The translations under genes and the position numbers were made by a program. Source: a gamma proteobacterium symbiont of Ctena orbiculata (GTDB lineage Bacteria > Pseudomonadota > Gammaproteobacteria > Chromatiales > Chromatiaceae). From it: DNA of 64,000 nucleotides. The first letter of the stretch is position 1; each line of letters opens with the position of its first letter. The stretch is from positions 1-64,000 of the forward strand of contig QBVC01000023.1 of the NCBI GenBank assembly GCA_003058495.1, read 5' to 3'. Below the pieces are notes generated by a model. The model was not told where the DNA came from. It was given only the letters and a program-made list of their open reading frames with translations, and ran no database searches. Positions 54,858-64,000 of the stretch are shown here, in pieces.

Positions 54858-55927
54858 GCCGAATCGAGATCCGTCTCAACCACCGCTTCGGCGATTTCGA
54901 GCTGGATGTGGCCTTCGACGCGCCGGGCCAGGGAGTCACGGCCCTCTTCGGGCGCTCCGGTTGCGGCAAGACCAGCGTATTGCGGGCGGTTGCCGGCCTG
55001 GAACGCACCCGCCAAGGGCTGGTGCGGATTAACGGCGAAGTGTGGCAGGATGAGAAGCGCTTCCTGCCGATCCACCACCGTGCCATCGGCTATGTGTTCC
55101 AGGAGGCCAGCCTCTTTCCTCATCTCTCGGTACGGAAAAACCTCGAATACGGTTTGCGCCGGGTGCCCGAAAGGCAGCGCCAGATACCCTTTCACGATGT
55201 GGTTGAGCTGCTCGGCATCTCCACCCTGCTGACCCGGGCGACTCCCCGCCTCTCCGGCGGCGAGCGCCAGCGGGTCGCCATCGCCCGCGCCCTGCTTACC
55301 AGCCCGCGGCTGCTGCTGATGGATGAACCCCTCTCGGCCCTCGACCACGCCGCCAAGCAGACCATCATGCCCTATCTGGAGAGGCTGCATGACGAGTTCG
55401 CCATTCCCTCCCTCTACGTCTCCCACGATCCGAACGAGGTGGCGAGGCTGGCCGATCACATGGTGGTGCTGGACGAGGGGCGTGTCGCCGCGGAGGGTGA
55501 GGCCGCGCCCTTGCTGACCCGGCTCGATCTCCCCCTCTCGACCTATGACGACGCCTCCGCCCTGCTGGAGGGTTTCGTCGGTTCCCACGACCACAGCTAC
55601 CACCTGACCTGGATCTCTCTCCAGGGCAACCGGGTTGCCGTGCCCCGGGAGGACCTGCCGGTGGGACGCCATGCCAGGGTGCAGATCCAGGCAAGGGACG
55701 TCAGCCTCTCGATCCGCGCCCATGCCGATACCAGTATCCTTAACATCCTCCCGGCGCGGGTGATCGATACCCGCGACATCAGCCCGACACAGGTGTTGGT
55801 GCGCCTGGAGCTGGAGGACGGACAGACCCTGCTCTCGCGCATCACCCGCCGCTCCGCGATCGGCATGGGGGTTCGCGAGGGGATGCAGCTCTATGCCCAG
55901 GTCAAGAGCGTGGCGCTGCTGTCGTGA
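54854..55927 (+). CDS. modC: molybdenum ABC transporter ATP-binding protein
   Basis: GTG start 54854; [48 protein letters not shown]-terminal TOBE-like domain. Confidence 0.95.
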   Translation: MSRIEIRLNHRFGDFELDVAFDAPGQGVTALFGRSGCGKTSVLRAVAGLERTRQGLVRINGEVWQDEKRFLPIHHRAIGYVFQEASLFPHLSVRKNLEYGLRRVPERQRQIPFHDVVELLGISTLLTRATPRLSGGERQRVAIARALLTSPRLLLMDEPLSALDHAAKQTIMPYLERLHDEFAIPSLYVSHDPNEVARLADHMVVLDEGRVAAEGEAAPLLTRLDLPLSTYDDASALLEGFVGSHDHSYHLTWISLQGNRVAVPREDLPVGRHARVQIQARDVSLSIRAHADTSILNILPARVIDTRDISPTQVLVRLELEDGQTLLSRITRRSAIGMGVREGMQLYAQVKSVALLS

Positions 55928-56069
55928 TTCGAGTTTAGAGATTGGTTGAGCCCATATTTTCTCTCCGGCCTTCGCAAGCCGATCATTGATCTACACTCAG
56001 GTTGCCGAAAAGAGGTTTGAACAAATTCCGATGAGAGCCCAGTCAACTTCGATTGAGAGGTAAGCGGTC

Positions 56070-56531
56070 ATGAAACTCTATCTGGTACAGCATGGCGAGG
56101 CCTGTGCGAAAGAGATCGATCCCGATCGGCCCTTAACCCGAAAGGGCAAGGAGGATATGGATCGTCTTGGCGGATTTCTGCAACAGGCCGGTATCCGAGT
56201 GACGAGGGTGATCCACAGCGGAAAGCTGCGCGCCGTGCAAACGGCGGAGCGCTTACGCGAGCGCATCGCACCGGGAATAGAGCTGGAAACGAGCGGTTGC
56301 ATCAATCCGAACGACGATCCGAAGGGGTTATACCCGCAAATTGAAGGCGCGGACTCGGACACCCTCGTCGTCGGTCATCTGCCGTTCGTGGCGAAAATGG
56401 TTTCCTATTTGGTTGTCGAGGATGAGGACAGGCTGGTCGCTGCTTATCGGCCCGGCAGCGTCGTCTGCCTCGAGGCGACAAACGACCGGCGTTGGCAGAT
56501 CAATTGGATGTTGAGGCCTGAATTGTTGTAG
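56070..56531 (+). CDS. sixA: phosphohistidine phosphatase SixA
   Basis: 153 aa; MKLYLVQHGEACAKEIDPDRPLTRKGKEDM, VIHSGKLRAVQTAERL. Confidence 0.93.
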   Translation: MKLYLVQHGEACAKEIDPDRPLTRKGKEDMDRLGGFLQQAGIRVTRVIHSGKLRAVQTAERLRERIAPGIELETSGCINPNDDPKGLYPQIEGADSDTLVVGHLPFVAKMVSYLVVEDEDRLVAAYRPGSVVCLEATNDRRWQINWMLRPELL

Positions 56532-56603
56532 CCGGAAGAGAACAGGCAGCGCGTCGCTCACTATACTGTAAGTGAGCAATCTGGGAAGTAATCAAAGAAG
56601 TAG

Positions 56604-57410
56604 ATGAACGGTATCTTGTTCGACCTCGATGGTGTCTTCTATGTGGGTGACCAGGCCATCCCGGGAGCAGCCGAGACCCTGGACTGGGTAAGACAACGGC
56701 ATATTCCCCACTGCTTTCTCACCAACACCAGTTCCAAATCCCGTGACGCCTTGGTGACCAAGCTGAGCCGGTTGGGACTGGCCGCCGATGCGCGGCATAT
56801 TCTCACGCCTCCTGTCGCCGCCAGCAGCTGGATTGGGCAACACCTTGCGGGTTCCATCGTCCTGTTTGTTCCCGATGATACCGAGGCCGAGTTCGCCCAA
56901 CTCGACCTGTTGGATCGGGAGACCCAAGAGCCGGTGGCGGCGGTCGTGGTCGGGGACCTGGGAGATGGCTGGGACTTCACCACCCTCAACCAGGCCTTCC
57001 GCCTCTTGATGCAGCAGCCTTCCCCCCGCCTTATCGCCCTCGGCATGACCCGCTATTGGCGCGCCCCTGACGGCCTGCGGCTCGATGTCGCCCCGTTTGT
57101 CCATGCACTCCAGCATGCCAGCGGGATAACGCCGGTTGTGCTCGGCAAACCCTCCGTAGACTTCTACAACAGCGCCTTGGAGATGATCGGCTGCGAAGCG
57201 GAGCAGAGTGTGATGGTCGGCGATGACATTCGTGGCGATATCGCTGCCGCCCAGGCGGCCGGAGTGCGGGGTCTACTGGTACACACCGGCAAGTTTCAGG
57301 CATCGGATCTGGCTGTCGGCATCACCCCTGACGGCCATCTCGCCTCGATCGCCGAACTCCCTGACTGGTGGGCAGGGTTACCGGGGCGGATCGGACTGGG
57401 CCCCCGGTAG
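56604..57410 (+). CDS. HAD-IIA family hydrolase (LHPP/NagD-like)
   Basis: 268 aa; GILFDLDGVFYVGDQAIPGAAETLDWV, CFLTNTSSKSRDAL, VLGKPSVDFYNSAL, MVGDDIRGDIAAAQAAGVRGLLVHTGKF. Confidence 0.92.
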   Translation: MNGILFDLDGVFYVGDQAIPGAAETLDWVRQRHIPHCFLTNTSSKSRDALVTKLSRLGLAADARHILTPPVAASSWIGQHLAGSIVLFVPDDTEAEFAQLDLLDRETQEPVAAVVVGDLGDGWDFTTLNQAFRLLMQQPSPRLIALGMTRYWRAPDGLRLDVAPFVHALQHASGITPVVLGKPSVDFYNSALEMIGCEAEQSVMVGDDIRGDIAAAQAAGVRGLLVHTGKFQASDLAVGITPDGHLASIAELPDWWAGLPGRIGLGPR

Positions 57411-57448
57411 CGAGCTGAGCGAGCAGAATGTCCAAGCCTATTTGCAAT

Positions 57449-57466
57449 TGATAATCATTCTTATTA
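57449..57466 (+). promoter_or_regulatory. candidate Fur box upstream of the porin-like gene
   Basis: TTGATAATCATTCTTATT resembles TGATAATNATTATCA; 5' half perfect, 3' half imperfect. Confidence 0.4.
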
Positions 57467-57644
57467 CTATGGGGTCCTGACGGAGGAACAGTCGCCTCGC
57501 CACCTGGCAGTAAAGGGCCTCACTCGATGCTGCATAGGTGCCTGTAAGGCAACCAGTTCACATTCTGTTGTATGCTATTCGTCGGCCCGCCAGCATGCGC
57601 CAGCCAGCCTGTGTTTTTTATCTTTTTTTTAGGGGTTCAGAGTT

Positions 57645-58763
57645 ATGCAAAAAAGAGGACTGACTGAGGTCGGTGTCTGTCGTGCGCCGGTAAAAATCGC
57701 TTTCACCCTGTTGTTGGCGGGTTCGATGTGGGGGCTCAGCGGCGAGCTCGCCGCGGAGACCGAACAGGGTGTTTTCGGTAATCTGAGGGTGGGTTTTATC
57801 CATGCCGAGGACGAGGCGGGTGAAGAGAGCGATGGCTCGGCCATCGGCGGTAAGCTGGGTTATGTCAGTCCGAGCTGGAAGGGACTGAGCGCAGGGGCGA
57901 CCTTCTACACCACGGGGGAGTTGTTCGACGATGAAAACGGCGACTTCTTCTCTTCCGAAAACGGCAGCTACTCCATCCTCGGGGAGGCCTATCTGCAGGG
58001 TGAGTTGGCCAATACCCGGCTGCGCATCGGTCGCTTCGAGCTGGATACCCCGCACGCGGACACCGACGATATCCGCATGGTGCCGAATACCTTTCAGGGG
58101 CTGTTACTGAGCAACAGCGATATCCCCGCCACCACCCTCTACCTCACTCACCTCGACAAATGGGCCGGCGTGGACGCCGACATACCCGAAAGCTTCAACG
58201 AGATCAACGGCGACGACGGCGTGACCGCGGTCGGCGCGGTCTACGAGGGTATAGCGCAGCTGGCGGTGCAGGGTTGGTACTACCAGGGCAGCGATTTCGC
58301 CAAACTCTTCTATCTGGAGGCCCTCTACGAGTCGGACGACTTCTCTGTCGGCTTGCAGTTCGGCTCGCAGACGGATGATACCGACGACGACTCGGGTCCC
58401 GACGGCGATGTCTGGGGTATCACCGGGAGCTACACCCTGTCGGATCTGACCTTGATTGCCGCCTTCAACGACGTCTCGGGAACGGTGACGAACGGATTCG
58501 GCGGCGGACCCTACTTCACCTCGGCCGATGACCACACCATCGACGGTGTCGAGGATCAGCAGGCCACTGCCTTGGGTATCGAATATGCGGGCGTCGAGGC
58601 ATTGACAGTCGGCCTGCTGCATGTCGATTTCGACGAGGGCGCGAACGAGACGGACTACTATGGCGTCTACGAGCTCAACGACCAGTTGGCATTTGAGCTG
58701 ATCTATACCGATATGCACGAGGATGGCGATTTCGTACGCCTGATGGCCAACTACGGTTTTTAG
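57645..58763 (+). CDS. porin-like outer membrane beta-barrel protein (Opr-type)
   Basis: 372 aa; signal peptide, alternating amphipathic strands, YVSPSWKGLSAGATFYTTGEL, terminal aromatic ...VRLMANYGF. Confidence 0.83.
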   Translation: MQKRGLTEVGVCRAPVKIAFTLLLAGSMWGLSGELAAETEQGVFGNLRVGFIHAEDEAGEESDGSAIGGKLGYVSPSWKGLSAGATFYTTGELFDDENGDFFSSENGSYSILGEAYLQGELANTRLRIGRFELDTPHADTDDIRMVPNTFQGLLLSNSDIPATTLYLTHLDKWAGVDADIPESFNEINGDDGVTAVGAVYEGIAQLAVQGWYYQGSDFAKLFYLEALYESDDFSVGLQFGSQTDDTDDDSGPDGDVWGITGSYTLSDLTLIAAFNDVSGTVTNGFGGGPYFTSADDHTIDGVEDQQATALGIEYAGVEALTVGLLHVDFDEGANETDYYGVYELNDQLAFELIYTDMHEDGDFVRLMANYGF

Positions 58764-58784
58764 ATTTCGACCTGGCGTCGCTGC

Positions 58785-59156
58785 CTAGGGCATGAGAGGC
58801 GAACGGGATTGCCCCTGGTTATGTGCAGCGGGCGGCGGCAGCGGTCTCCCCTCGACCACCGCCGTGACCGCGGTCAGGGGATCCTCTTCACCGGTGATCA
58901 CGACCTCGACGCCGAAGTCGTTCATGCGGCGGATAAAGCCCTCACCGCTGCTGCCGGTGATCAGGTAGTCCATCTTGAAGATAGGGTGGTCGTCACCGCG
59001 GAACTCGTGCATCGACATCTGTTTCGGCAGGTTGAGTCGGGTGAGCTGATGTATCTCTCCGCTTGCCGGGTCCCTTTCAAAGATCAGGAAGCGCCGCGTC
59101 TTGCCTGCATGCTGGGTGATGGTGAGGAAATTCTGACTGGTTACTGCAATTTTCAT
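58785..59156 (-). CDS. NifB/NifX-family dinitrogenase iron-molybdenum cofactor-like protein
   Basis: MKIAVTSQNFLTITQHAGKTRRFLIFERD, GFIRRMNDFGVEVVITGEEDPLTAV; start set to ATG 59156. Confidence 0.82.
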   Translation of the reverse strand: MKIAVTSQNFLTITQHAGKTRRFLIFERDPASGEIHQLTRLNLPKQMSMHEFRGDDHPIFKMDYLITGSSGEGFIRRMNDFGVEVVITGEEDPLTAVTAVVEGRPLPPPAAHNQGQSRSPLMP

Positions 59157-59422
59157 GGCTGTATAACCGGGTGGTCTGTGCTGATGCCGGCCATTTTTCA
59201 TGGAACCGGGAGCGCACCAGCTGGTCGTTTTAGATGACAGGGTTTAGCGTGGGTCCGATCACGGACTTGCTAAAGCCTTGGCAACTTGCAGCATAGTGGG
59301 CCGCCCTGTCCAGAGCATTGAAAATGATCAATTACTGCCCGCGTGAGCCGGGTCTGGCCGATCGGTCAATGCGCTAACCGGCGGGCTGCGATGTTCATTC
59401 AGACGAAGCAAATGGGAGAGAT

Positions 59423-59941
59423 ATGGTATTCACCCAACGACGCCTGCCCTGGCTCTTGTTGGCATCGAGCGCGCTGATCCTGGAGGGGGCGGCGCTCTAC
59501 TTCCAGTATGGTTTGGAGCTCGATCCCTGCGTTCTCTGCATCTATCAGCGGGCCGCGGTCCTGGGAATCTTTCTCTCGGCGCTTATCGGCATGAGTGCCC
59601 CCCGCTCCTTGGTCGCCAGGTCGATCGGGTATGCAGGCTGGGCATTGGCGGCCGGCTGGTGCCTCTATCTGGCATTGGAGCTCTCCGGAATGCAGCTGGG
59701 CATGGTCCAGCCGTCACTGAGCTGCGATGTGAACGCCAAGTTTCCGGCCTGGCTGAAGCTCGACCACTGGCTGCCGGCGGTGTTTCAACCCACCGGATTC
59801 TGCGGCGATATTCAGTGGCAGTTCCTCGGCCTGAGCATGCCGCTTTGGCTGGCTCTCATCATGCTGCTGCAATTGATCGTATTGGGGGTGGTGCTCTCCA
59901 TTGAATTGAGATGGAAAAGAGGCGGATTCGGATCTGCATGA
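59423..59941 (+). CDS. dsbB: disulfide bond formation protein DsbB
   Basis: 172 aa; FQYGLELDPCVLCIYQR (CVLC), PSLSCDVNAKFPAWLKLDHWLPAVFQPTGFCGDIQWQFLGLSMPLWL. Confidence 0.95.
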   Translation: MVFTQRRLPWLLLASSALILEGAALYFQYGLELDPCVLCIYQRAAVLGIFLSALIGMSAPRSLVARSIGYAGWALAAGWCLYLALELSGMQLGMVQPSLSCDVNAKFPAWLKLDHWLPAVFQPTGFCGDIQWQFLGLSMPLWLALIMLLQLIVLGVVLSIELRWKRGGFGSA

Positions 59942-60147
59942 TCCGGGCAAGGTCCGCGTTCAGACGAGGCATGCAAACATGGATCGCAGCAGCGCCGTGG
60001 GATTGATTCGGCCCTTTAGGTTCGAATGTCCGCTATGCAATCAGTGGTTTTGACCTCATCGCCTTCAATCCGCCGCCTGAAGATCTGCTGTACTAGAATT
60101 ACACATAGACCGAACAACAGAGCCGACCTGCGGGATCTATCCATGCG

Positions 60148-61095
60148 ATGAGCGAACAACCGGTCACTATCTATTACGGTGATGCCCTTGGCCGCTACGG
60201 TTTCGGCGATGGGCATCCCTTTGGCCCGGACCGGATTGAGGCCTTCTGGAAAGAGACCCTGAAACAGGGGCTGGAGAAGCGGGCCGCCATTGCCGGCCCG
60301 CAGCCGTGCAACGACGAGGCGCTGACCCGGTTTCACAGCCAGGCCTATGTCAATCGGGTCAAAGTGCAGTCAGAGAGCGGTAACGGCTATCTCGATGCCG
60401 GTGACACGCCGGCATTCCCCGGTGTCTATGAAGCGGCCTGCACCGTCGTCGGTTCGGTGTTGGACGGCATGGAGAGGATACTCGACGGCACTCAGCCGAA
60501 GGTGTTCGTGCCCATCGCCGGCCTGCACCATGCGCGGCGGGATTCGGCGGCCGGTTTTTGCGTCTTCAACGATGCGGGTGTATTGGTTGAAAACCTGAGA
60601 AGCAGATTTGGCCTGCGTCGTATCGCCTATGTCGATATCGATGCCCATCATGGCGATGGCGTGTTCTATGCCTTCGAATCCGATCCCGATCTGATCTTTG
60701 CCGATATCCATGAGGATGGGCGCTTTCTCTATCCTGGTACCGGTGGGGTGGAGGAGACGGGTAAGGGAGAGGCCAAGGGCAGAAAACTCAACGTACCCTT
60801 GCCACCCTTGGCCAACGACTCCCACTTTCATCGTGTCTGGCCGACGGTCGAGGCCTTTATTCGCCGGGGAAAGCCGGAGCTGATCATACTGCAGGCGGGG
60901 GCCGACAGCATCCGGGGTGATCCGATCACGCATATGGAATTCACCCCTGCCGCCCATGCATATGCCGCGGGTCGCTTATGCAGGCTTGCCGACGAGTTCT
61001 GCAACGGGCGGATGATTGCGCTGGGGGGAGGCGGCTACAACCGTACCAATCTGGCGCTGGGTTGGAACGGTGTGGTCAAGGCGATGCAGGGTTGA
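60148..61095 (+). CDS. histone deacetylase/acetoin utilization AcuC-like family protein
   Basis: 315 aa; GLHHARRDSAAGFCVFNDAGV, IAYVDIDAHHGDGVFYAFE, QAGADSIRGDPI, ALGGGGYNRTNL. Confidence 0.94.
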   Translation: MSEQPVTIYYGDALGRYGFGDGHPFGPDRIEAFWKETLKQGLEKRAAIAGPQPCNDEALTRFHSQAYVNRVKVQSESGNGYLDAGDTPAFPGVYEAACTVVGSVLDGMERILDGTQPKVFVPIAGLHHARRDSAAGFCVFNDAGVLVENLRSRFGLRRIAYVDIDAHHGDGVFYAFESDPDLIFADIHEDGRFLYPGTGGVEETGKGEAKGRKLNVPLPPLANDSHFHRVWPTVEAFIRRGKPELIILQAGADSIRGDPITHMEFTPAAHAYAAGRLCRLADEFCNGRMIALGGGGYNRTNLALGWNGVVKAMQG

Positions 61096-61224
61096 TGCCT
61101 GTCCCGATCAGGGGCGGGCGGTCGGCAGACTTGCGCCCCGCAGGGCGCGGCGGCAGTCAGGCGAGGTAGGGGACCGGACTGTCGATGCTGGAAAGGCATT
61201 CGTCCGGTCCCTGGCCGGCATCGT

Positions 61225-63084
61225 TCAATCGCAGGTGGCGGACAGGTCCCAATATTTCGGGGAGTGTAACAGGCGCGCCAGTTGCAGCTCGCGTTCGAGC
61301 ACCATCTCCCGGGGAAGGTGGTCACCAAATCGGGTGAACAGCTCATCCTGATCGACGGTTTCGTGGCGGGCGATTTCCCGGTCGATATTCATGATGTCGA
61401 AAAAGTCCGCTTTGTCGAAATCCAGTCCCTCCCAGTTTAGGGACTCATAGGAGGGAACCCAGCCTAACGGGCTCTCCACGGCGGGACCGCAGCCGGTGCA
61501 GCGCTCCACGATCCACTTCAGCACCCGCATGTTCTCGCTGAAGCCCGGCCAGATGAAACGACCGTGTTCATCCTTGCGGAACCAGTTGACCCGGAAGATC
61601 GCGGGCGGTGTGGCGACGTTCTTGCGTCCGATACGCAGCCAGTGCTTGAGGTATTCCGCCATGTTGTAGCCGCAAAACGGCAGCATGGCCATGGGATCGC
61701 GCCGCATGGCGGCCTGACCGATGGCGGCCGCGGTTGCCTCCGAGCCCATGGTCGCCGCCATGTAGACGCCATGTTCCCAGTTGTAGCTCTGAAAGACCAA
61801 GGGAAAATTGTGGCTCACGCGTCCGCCAAAGAGAAACGCGGTTATCGGCACGCCGGCGGGGTTCTCCCATTCAGGATCGATCGACGGACAGGCGGAGGCG
61901 GGGGCGGTAAATCGCGCGTTGGGATGGGCCGCCGGGCGGCCACAGCCCACCGTCCAGTCATCTCCGCGCCAGTCGATCATATGTTCGGGGGGATCCTCCG
62001 TCAGCCCCTCCCACCAGATATCACCATCGTCGGTGAGGGCGCAGTTGGTGAAGATGCAGTTTTCCTTCAACGCGGCGATCGCATTGGCATTGGATGATTC
62101 GTTGGTGCCCGGGGCTACGCCGAACAGCCCGTACTCCGGATTGATGGCATAAAACTTACCGTCCTCGGGATTGGGTTTGATCCAGGCGATGTCATCTCCG
62201 ATCGTGGTGACCTTCCAGTCCTTGAAGCCCCGCGGCGATTTGAGCATGGCAAAATTGGTTTTTCCGCAGGCGCTGGGGAAGGCCGCCGCGACATAGAACT
62301 TCTTCTTCTCGGGGGTTTCCACGCCCATGATCAACATGTGTTCGGCGAGCCAGCCCTCGTCCCGCCCCATCACCGAGGCGATTCGCAGCGCAAGGCACTT
62401 CTTGCCCAGCAGGGCATTCCCGCCGTAACCGCTGCCGAAGGACCAGATCTCCCGGGTCTCGGGGAAGTGGGTAATGTATTTGTCCTCGATGTTGCCTGCG
62501 CAGGGCCAGGGGACATCCTCCTCCCCCGGTGCCAGGGGCGCACCAACAGAGTGCACGCAGGGTACGAATTCACCATCCTCACCCAGCACATCGAGTACTT
62601 TCTGCCCCATGCGGGTCATGATGCGCTGATTCACCGCGACATAGGCAGAGTCCGAGATCTCAACGCCGATGTGTGCGATATGCGAGCCGAGCGGTCCCAT
62701 GCTGAACGGGATCACATACATCGTCCTTCCCCGCATGCAGTCCTTGAACAATCCCTTGAGGATCGATTTCATCTTCCCGGGATCCATCCAGTTGTTGGTT
62801 GGCCCGGCGTCTTCCTCCTTTTCCGAACAGATATAGGTACGCTCCTCGACGCGGGCCACGTCACTCGGATGGGAACGGGCGAGGTAGCTGTTGGGCCGTT
62901 TCTCCGGGTTGAGGCGAACAAAGGTACCCCCTTTCACCATCTCATCACACAGGCGGTCATACTCTTCCTGAGAGCCGTCGCACCAGTAGATCCGGTCCGG
63001 ATTACACAGCTGGGCAACCTCTTCGACCCAGGCTAGTAGTTTCCGATTGCTAGTGCGAGCGGCGCCATCGTGTTTCGTGGTCAT
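61225..63084 (-). CDS. pckG: phosphoenolpyruvate carboxykinase (GTP)
   Basis: 619 aa; [19 protein letters not shown] (P-loop), [43 protein letters not shown]. Confidence 0.97.
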   Translation of the reverse strand: MTTKHDGAARTSNRKLLAWVEEVAQLCNPDRIYWCDGSQEEYDRLCDEMVKGGTFVRLNPEKRPNSYLARSHPSDVARVEERTYICSEKEEDAGPTNNWMDPGKMKSILKGLFKDCMRGRTMYVIPFSMGPLGSHIAHIGVEISDSAYVAVNQRIMTRMGQKVLDVLGEDGEFVPCVHSVGAPLAPGEEDVPWPCAGNIEDKYITHFPETREIWSFGSGYGGNALLGKKCLALRIASVMGRDEGWLAEHMLIMGVETPEKKKFYVAAAFPSACGKTNFAMLKSPRGFKDWKVTTIGDDIAWIKPNPEDGKFYAINPEYGLFGVAPGTNESSNANAIAALKENCIFTNCALTDDGDIWWEGLTEDPPEHMIDWRGDDWTVGCGRPAAHPNARFTAPASACPSIDPEWENPAGVPITAFLFGGRVSHNFPLVFQSYNWEHGVYMAATMGSEATAAAIGQAAMRRDPMAMLPFCGYNMAEYLKHWLRIGRKNVATPPAIFRVNWFRKDEHGRFIWPGFSENMRVLKWIVERCTGCGPAVESPLGWVPSYESLNWEGLDFDKADFFDIMNIDREIARHETVDQDELFTRFGDHLPREMVLERELQLARLLHSPKYWDLSATCD

Positions 63085-63228
63085 GGTGAGGGTCTCCTTT
63101 GGTTTTTCGCTATCTTAACAGCTAAGCGTTGAATGTTTATAGCCCGGATTCTACCCGGAGAACGGGGTAAATCCGGCGCCGGACGGACAGGCCAAGCTGT
63201 TATGCGCTGAGCGGGCAGGCATCCTCTT

Positions 63229-64000
63229 CTATTTACGCACCACGACTGTTGGATAGGGCAGGTCCTCCAGAATCCGCTTGATGGTAGGTCCTTTCAGCAA
63301 TGAGCTCCGTTCGCTGATCATCAACAGGTCGCATGCCGACGCCTTCAACTGTTTCGCCAGTTTCACCGGTTCCTTGTCGGTGATGCGTATCAGCGAGATA
63401 AGTTGCTCGGGGTCATGATGCCTGAGGTGATCATCCAGGGTCTCGATCAAGGGGCGCCCTTCATCCGGAGGCAGAAACAGGACAATTTCGATTTCGGGTT
63501 TTTGCGCCAACTCGGTGATCGTCTCCAGCAGTCTCGGCTCGGCCATGCCCGCATCCACAATGACCCCGAGCCTGAGGGATTTGGGCGCCGCGGTTGCGGG
63601 TCTGTACCGGGTGGAGAAACGGCGTGGGGAGAGGCTTCCATGACGGCCCATCAACAGCATCTCCGAGTCTGTCGCCAACTGACCCAGGTCGCTGTCGTAC
63701 TCACCCCGCCAGACGCGAAAGCTCCAGCTCAGCCCGGCACGTTTGGCCGACTCCTCGAGCACCTCCCGGGTCTGTTTTGCGATGGCGCGCCACTCCTGGG
63801 TCAGACGGGCGGGATCGAGACGGGCCTCGTGCCTGCTGCCCCACCTGAGTTCACGCAGGAAGGGGAGACCGGTGAGCCTGAACAGGGCATCGTCCTCGAT
63901 GAACACTCCCTCGATCTCCGCTTGCAGCAAAGAGGCGATGGTGGCACCCAGGGATAGCAGCTCCCGGCTCTGGGGCTTGTCGAGAAGCACCACGGTGATA
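63229..64000 (-). CDS. universal stress protein-like protein, probably truncated at its 5' end by the window edge
   Basis: ORF runs open to the window end; VVLLDKPQSRELLSLGATIASLLQAEIEGVFIEDDALF, C-terminal LKASACDLLMISERSSLLKGPTIKRILEDLPYPTVVVRK. Confidence 0.75.
   Translation of the reverse strand, partial: ITVVLLDKPQSRELLSLGATIASLLQAEIEGVFIEDDALFRLTGLPFLRELRWGSRHEARLDPARLTQEWRAIAKQTREVLEESAKRAGLSWSFRVWRGEYDSDLGQLATDSEMLLMGRHGSLSPRRFSTRYRPATAAPKSLRLGVIVDAGMAEPRLLETITELAQKPEIEIVLFLPPDEGRPLIETLDDHLRHHDPEQLISLIRITDKEPVKLAKQLKASACDLLMISERSSLLKGPTIKRILEDLPYPTVVVRK

Noticed and set aside
1-64000. tRNA, rRNA, CRISPR arrays, prophage, full-length transposases
   Set aside because: Looked for T-loop GTTCRAATC contexts, regularly spaced direct repeats and transposase motifs; none found by eye. 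tRNAscan, CRISPR-finder and Rfam searches were not possible.

Overview
Window from a GC-rich proteobacterial chromosome, probably a sulfur-oxidising gammaproteobacterium. That lineage guess is an inference from a Tat-exported SoxB, a pyridine-nucleotide-disulfide oxidoreductase-rhodanese-TusA fusion, and Rsd/DksA/DarP/GluQ-type genes. Coding density is high. I recognise about 55 likely real genes; most of the remaining ORF-track entries are antisense or frame-shadow ORFs. I saw no rRNA, tRNA, CRISPR array, prophage or complete IS element. Main points for follow-up: (1) a TA-flanked inverted-repeat element family (MITE-like, IS630/Tc1-type TA target) with a 270-bp copy carrying a nested palindrome, a 177-bp copy without it, and a possible 21-bp remnant; (2) a second, unrelated family of about 165-172 bp bounded by AGTCCGCAAATGAACGC...GCGGACT; (3) a Spy/PepSY/CpxR/CpxA-like cluster in which two promoter regions share 10-bp-periodic GCAAA-N5-GCAAA direct repeats; (4) a C_GCAxxG_C_C domain fused in frame to a dimeric dUTPase-like domain; (5) a darP gene whose conserved N-terminus lies upstream of its first ATG and has no ATG/GTG/TTG start, with AUC as the best candidate; (6) a TtrS/TtrR-like two-component pair directly upstream of an isolated soxB; (7) an AT-rich orphan gene of unknown family at 39155-39844; (8) a large protein with a class III nucleotidyl cyclase-like domain and a long unassigned N-terminal region. 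No single locus is clearly a new defence or metabolic system. All family names come from reading motifs in the translations, not from searches.
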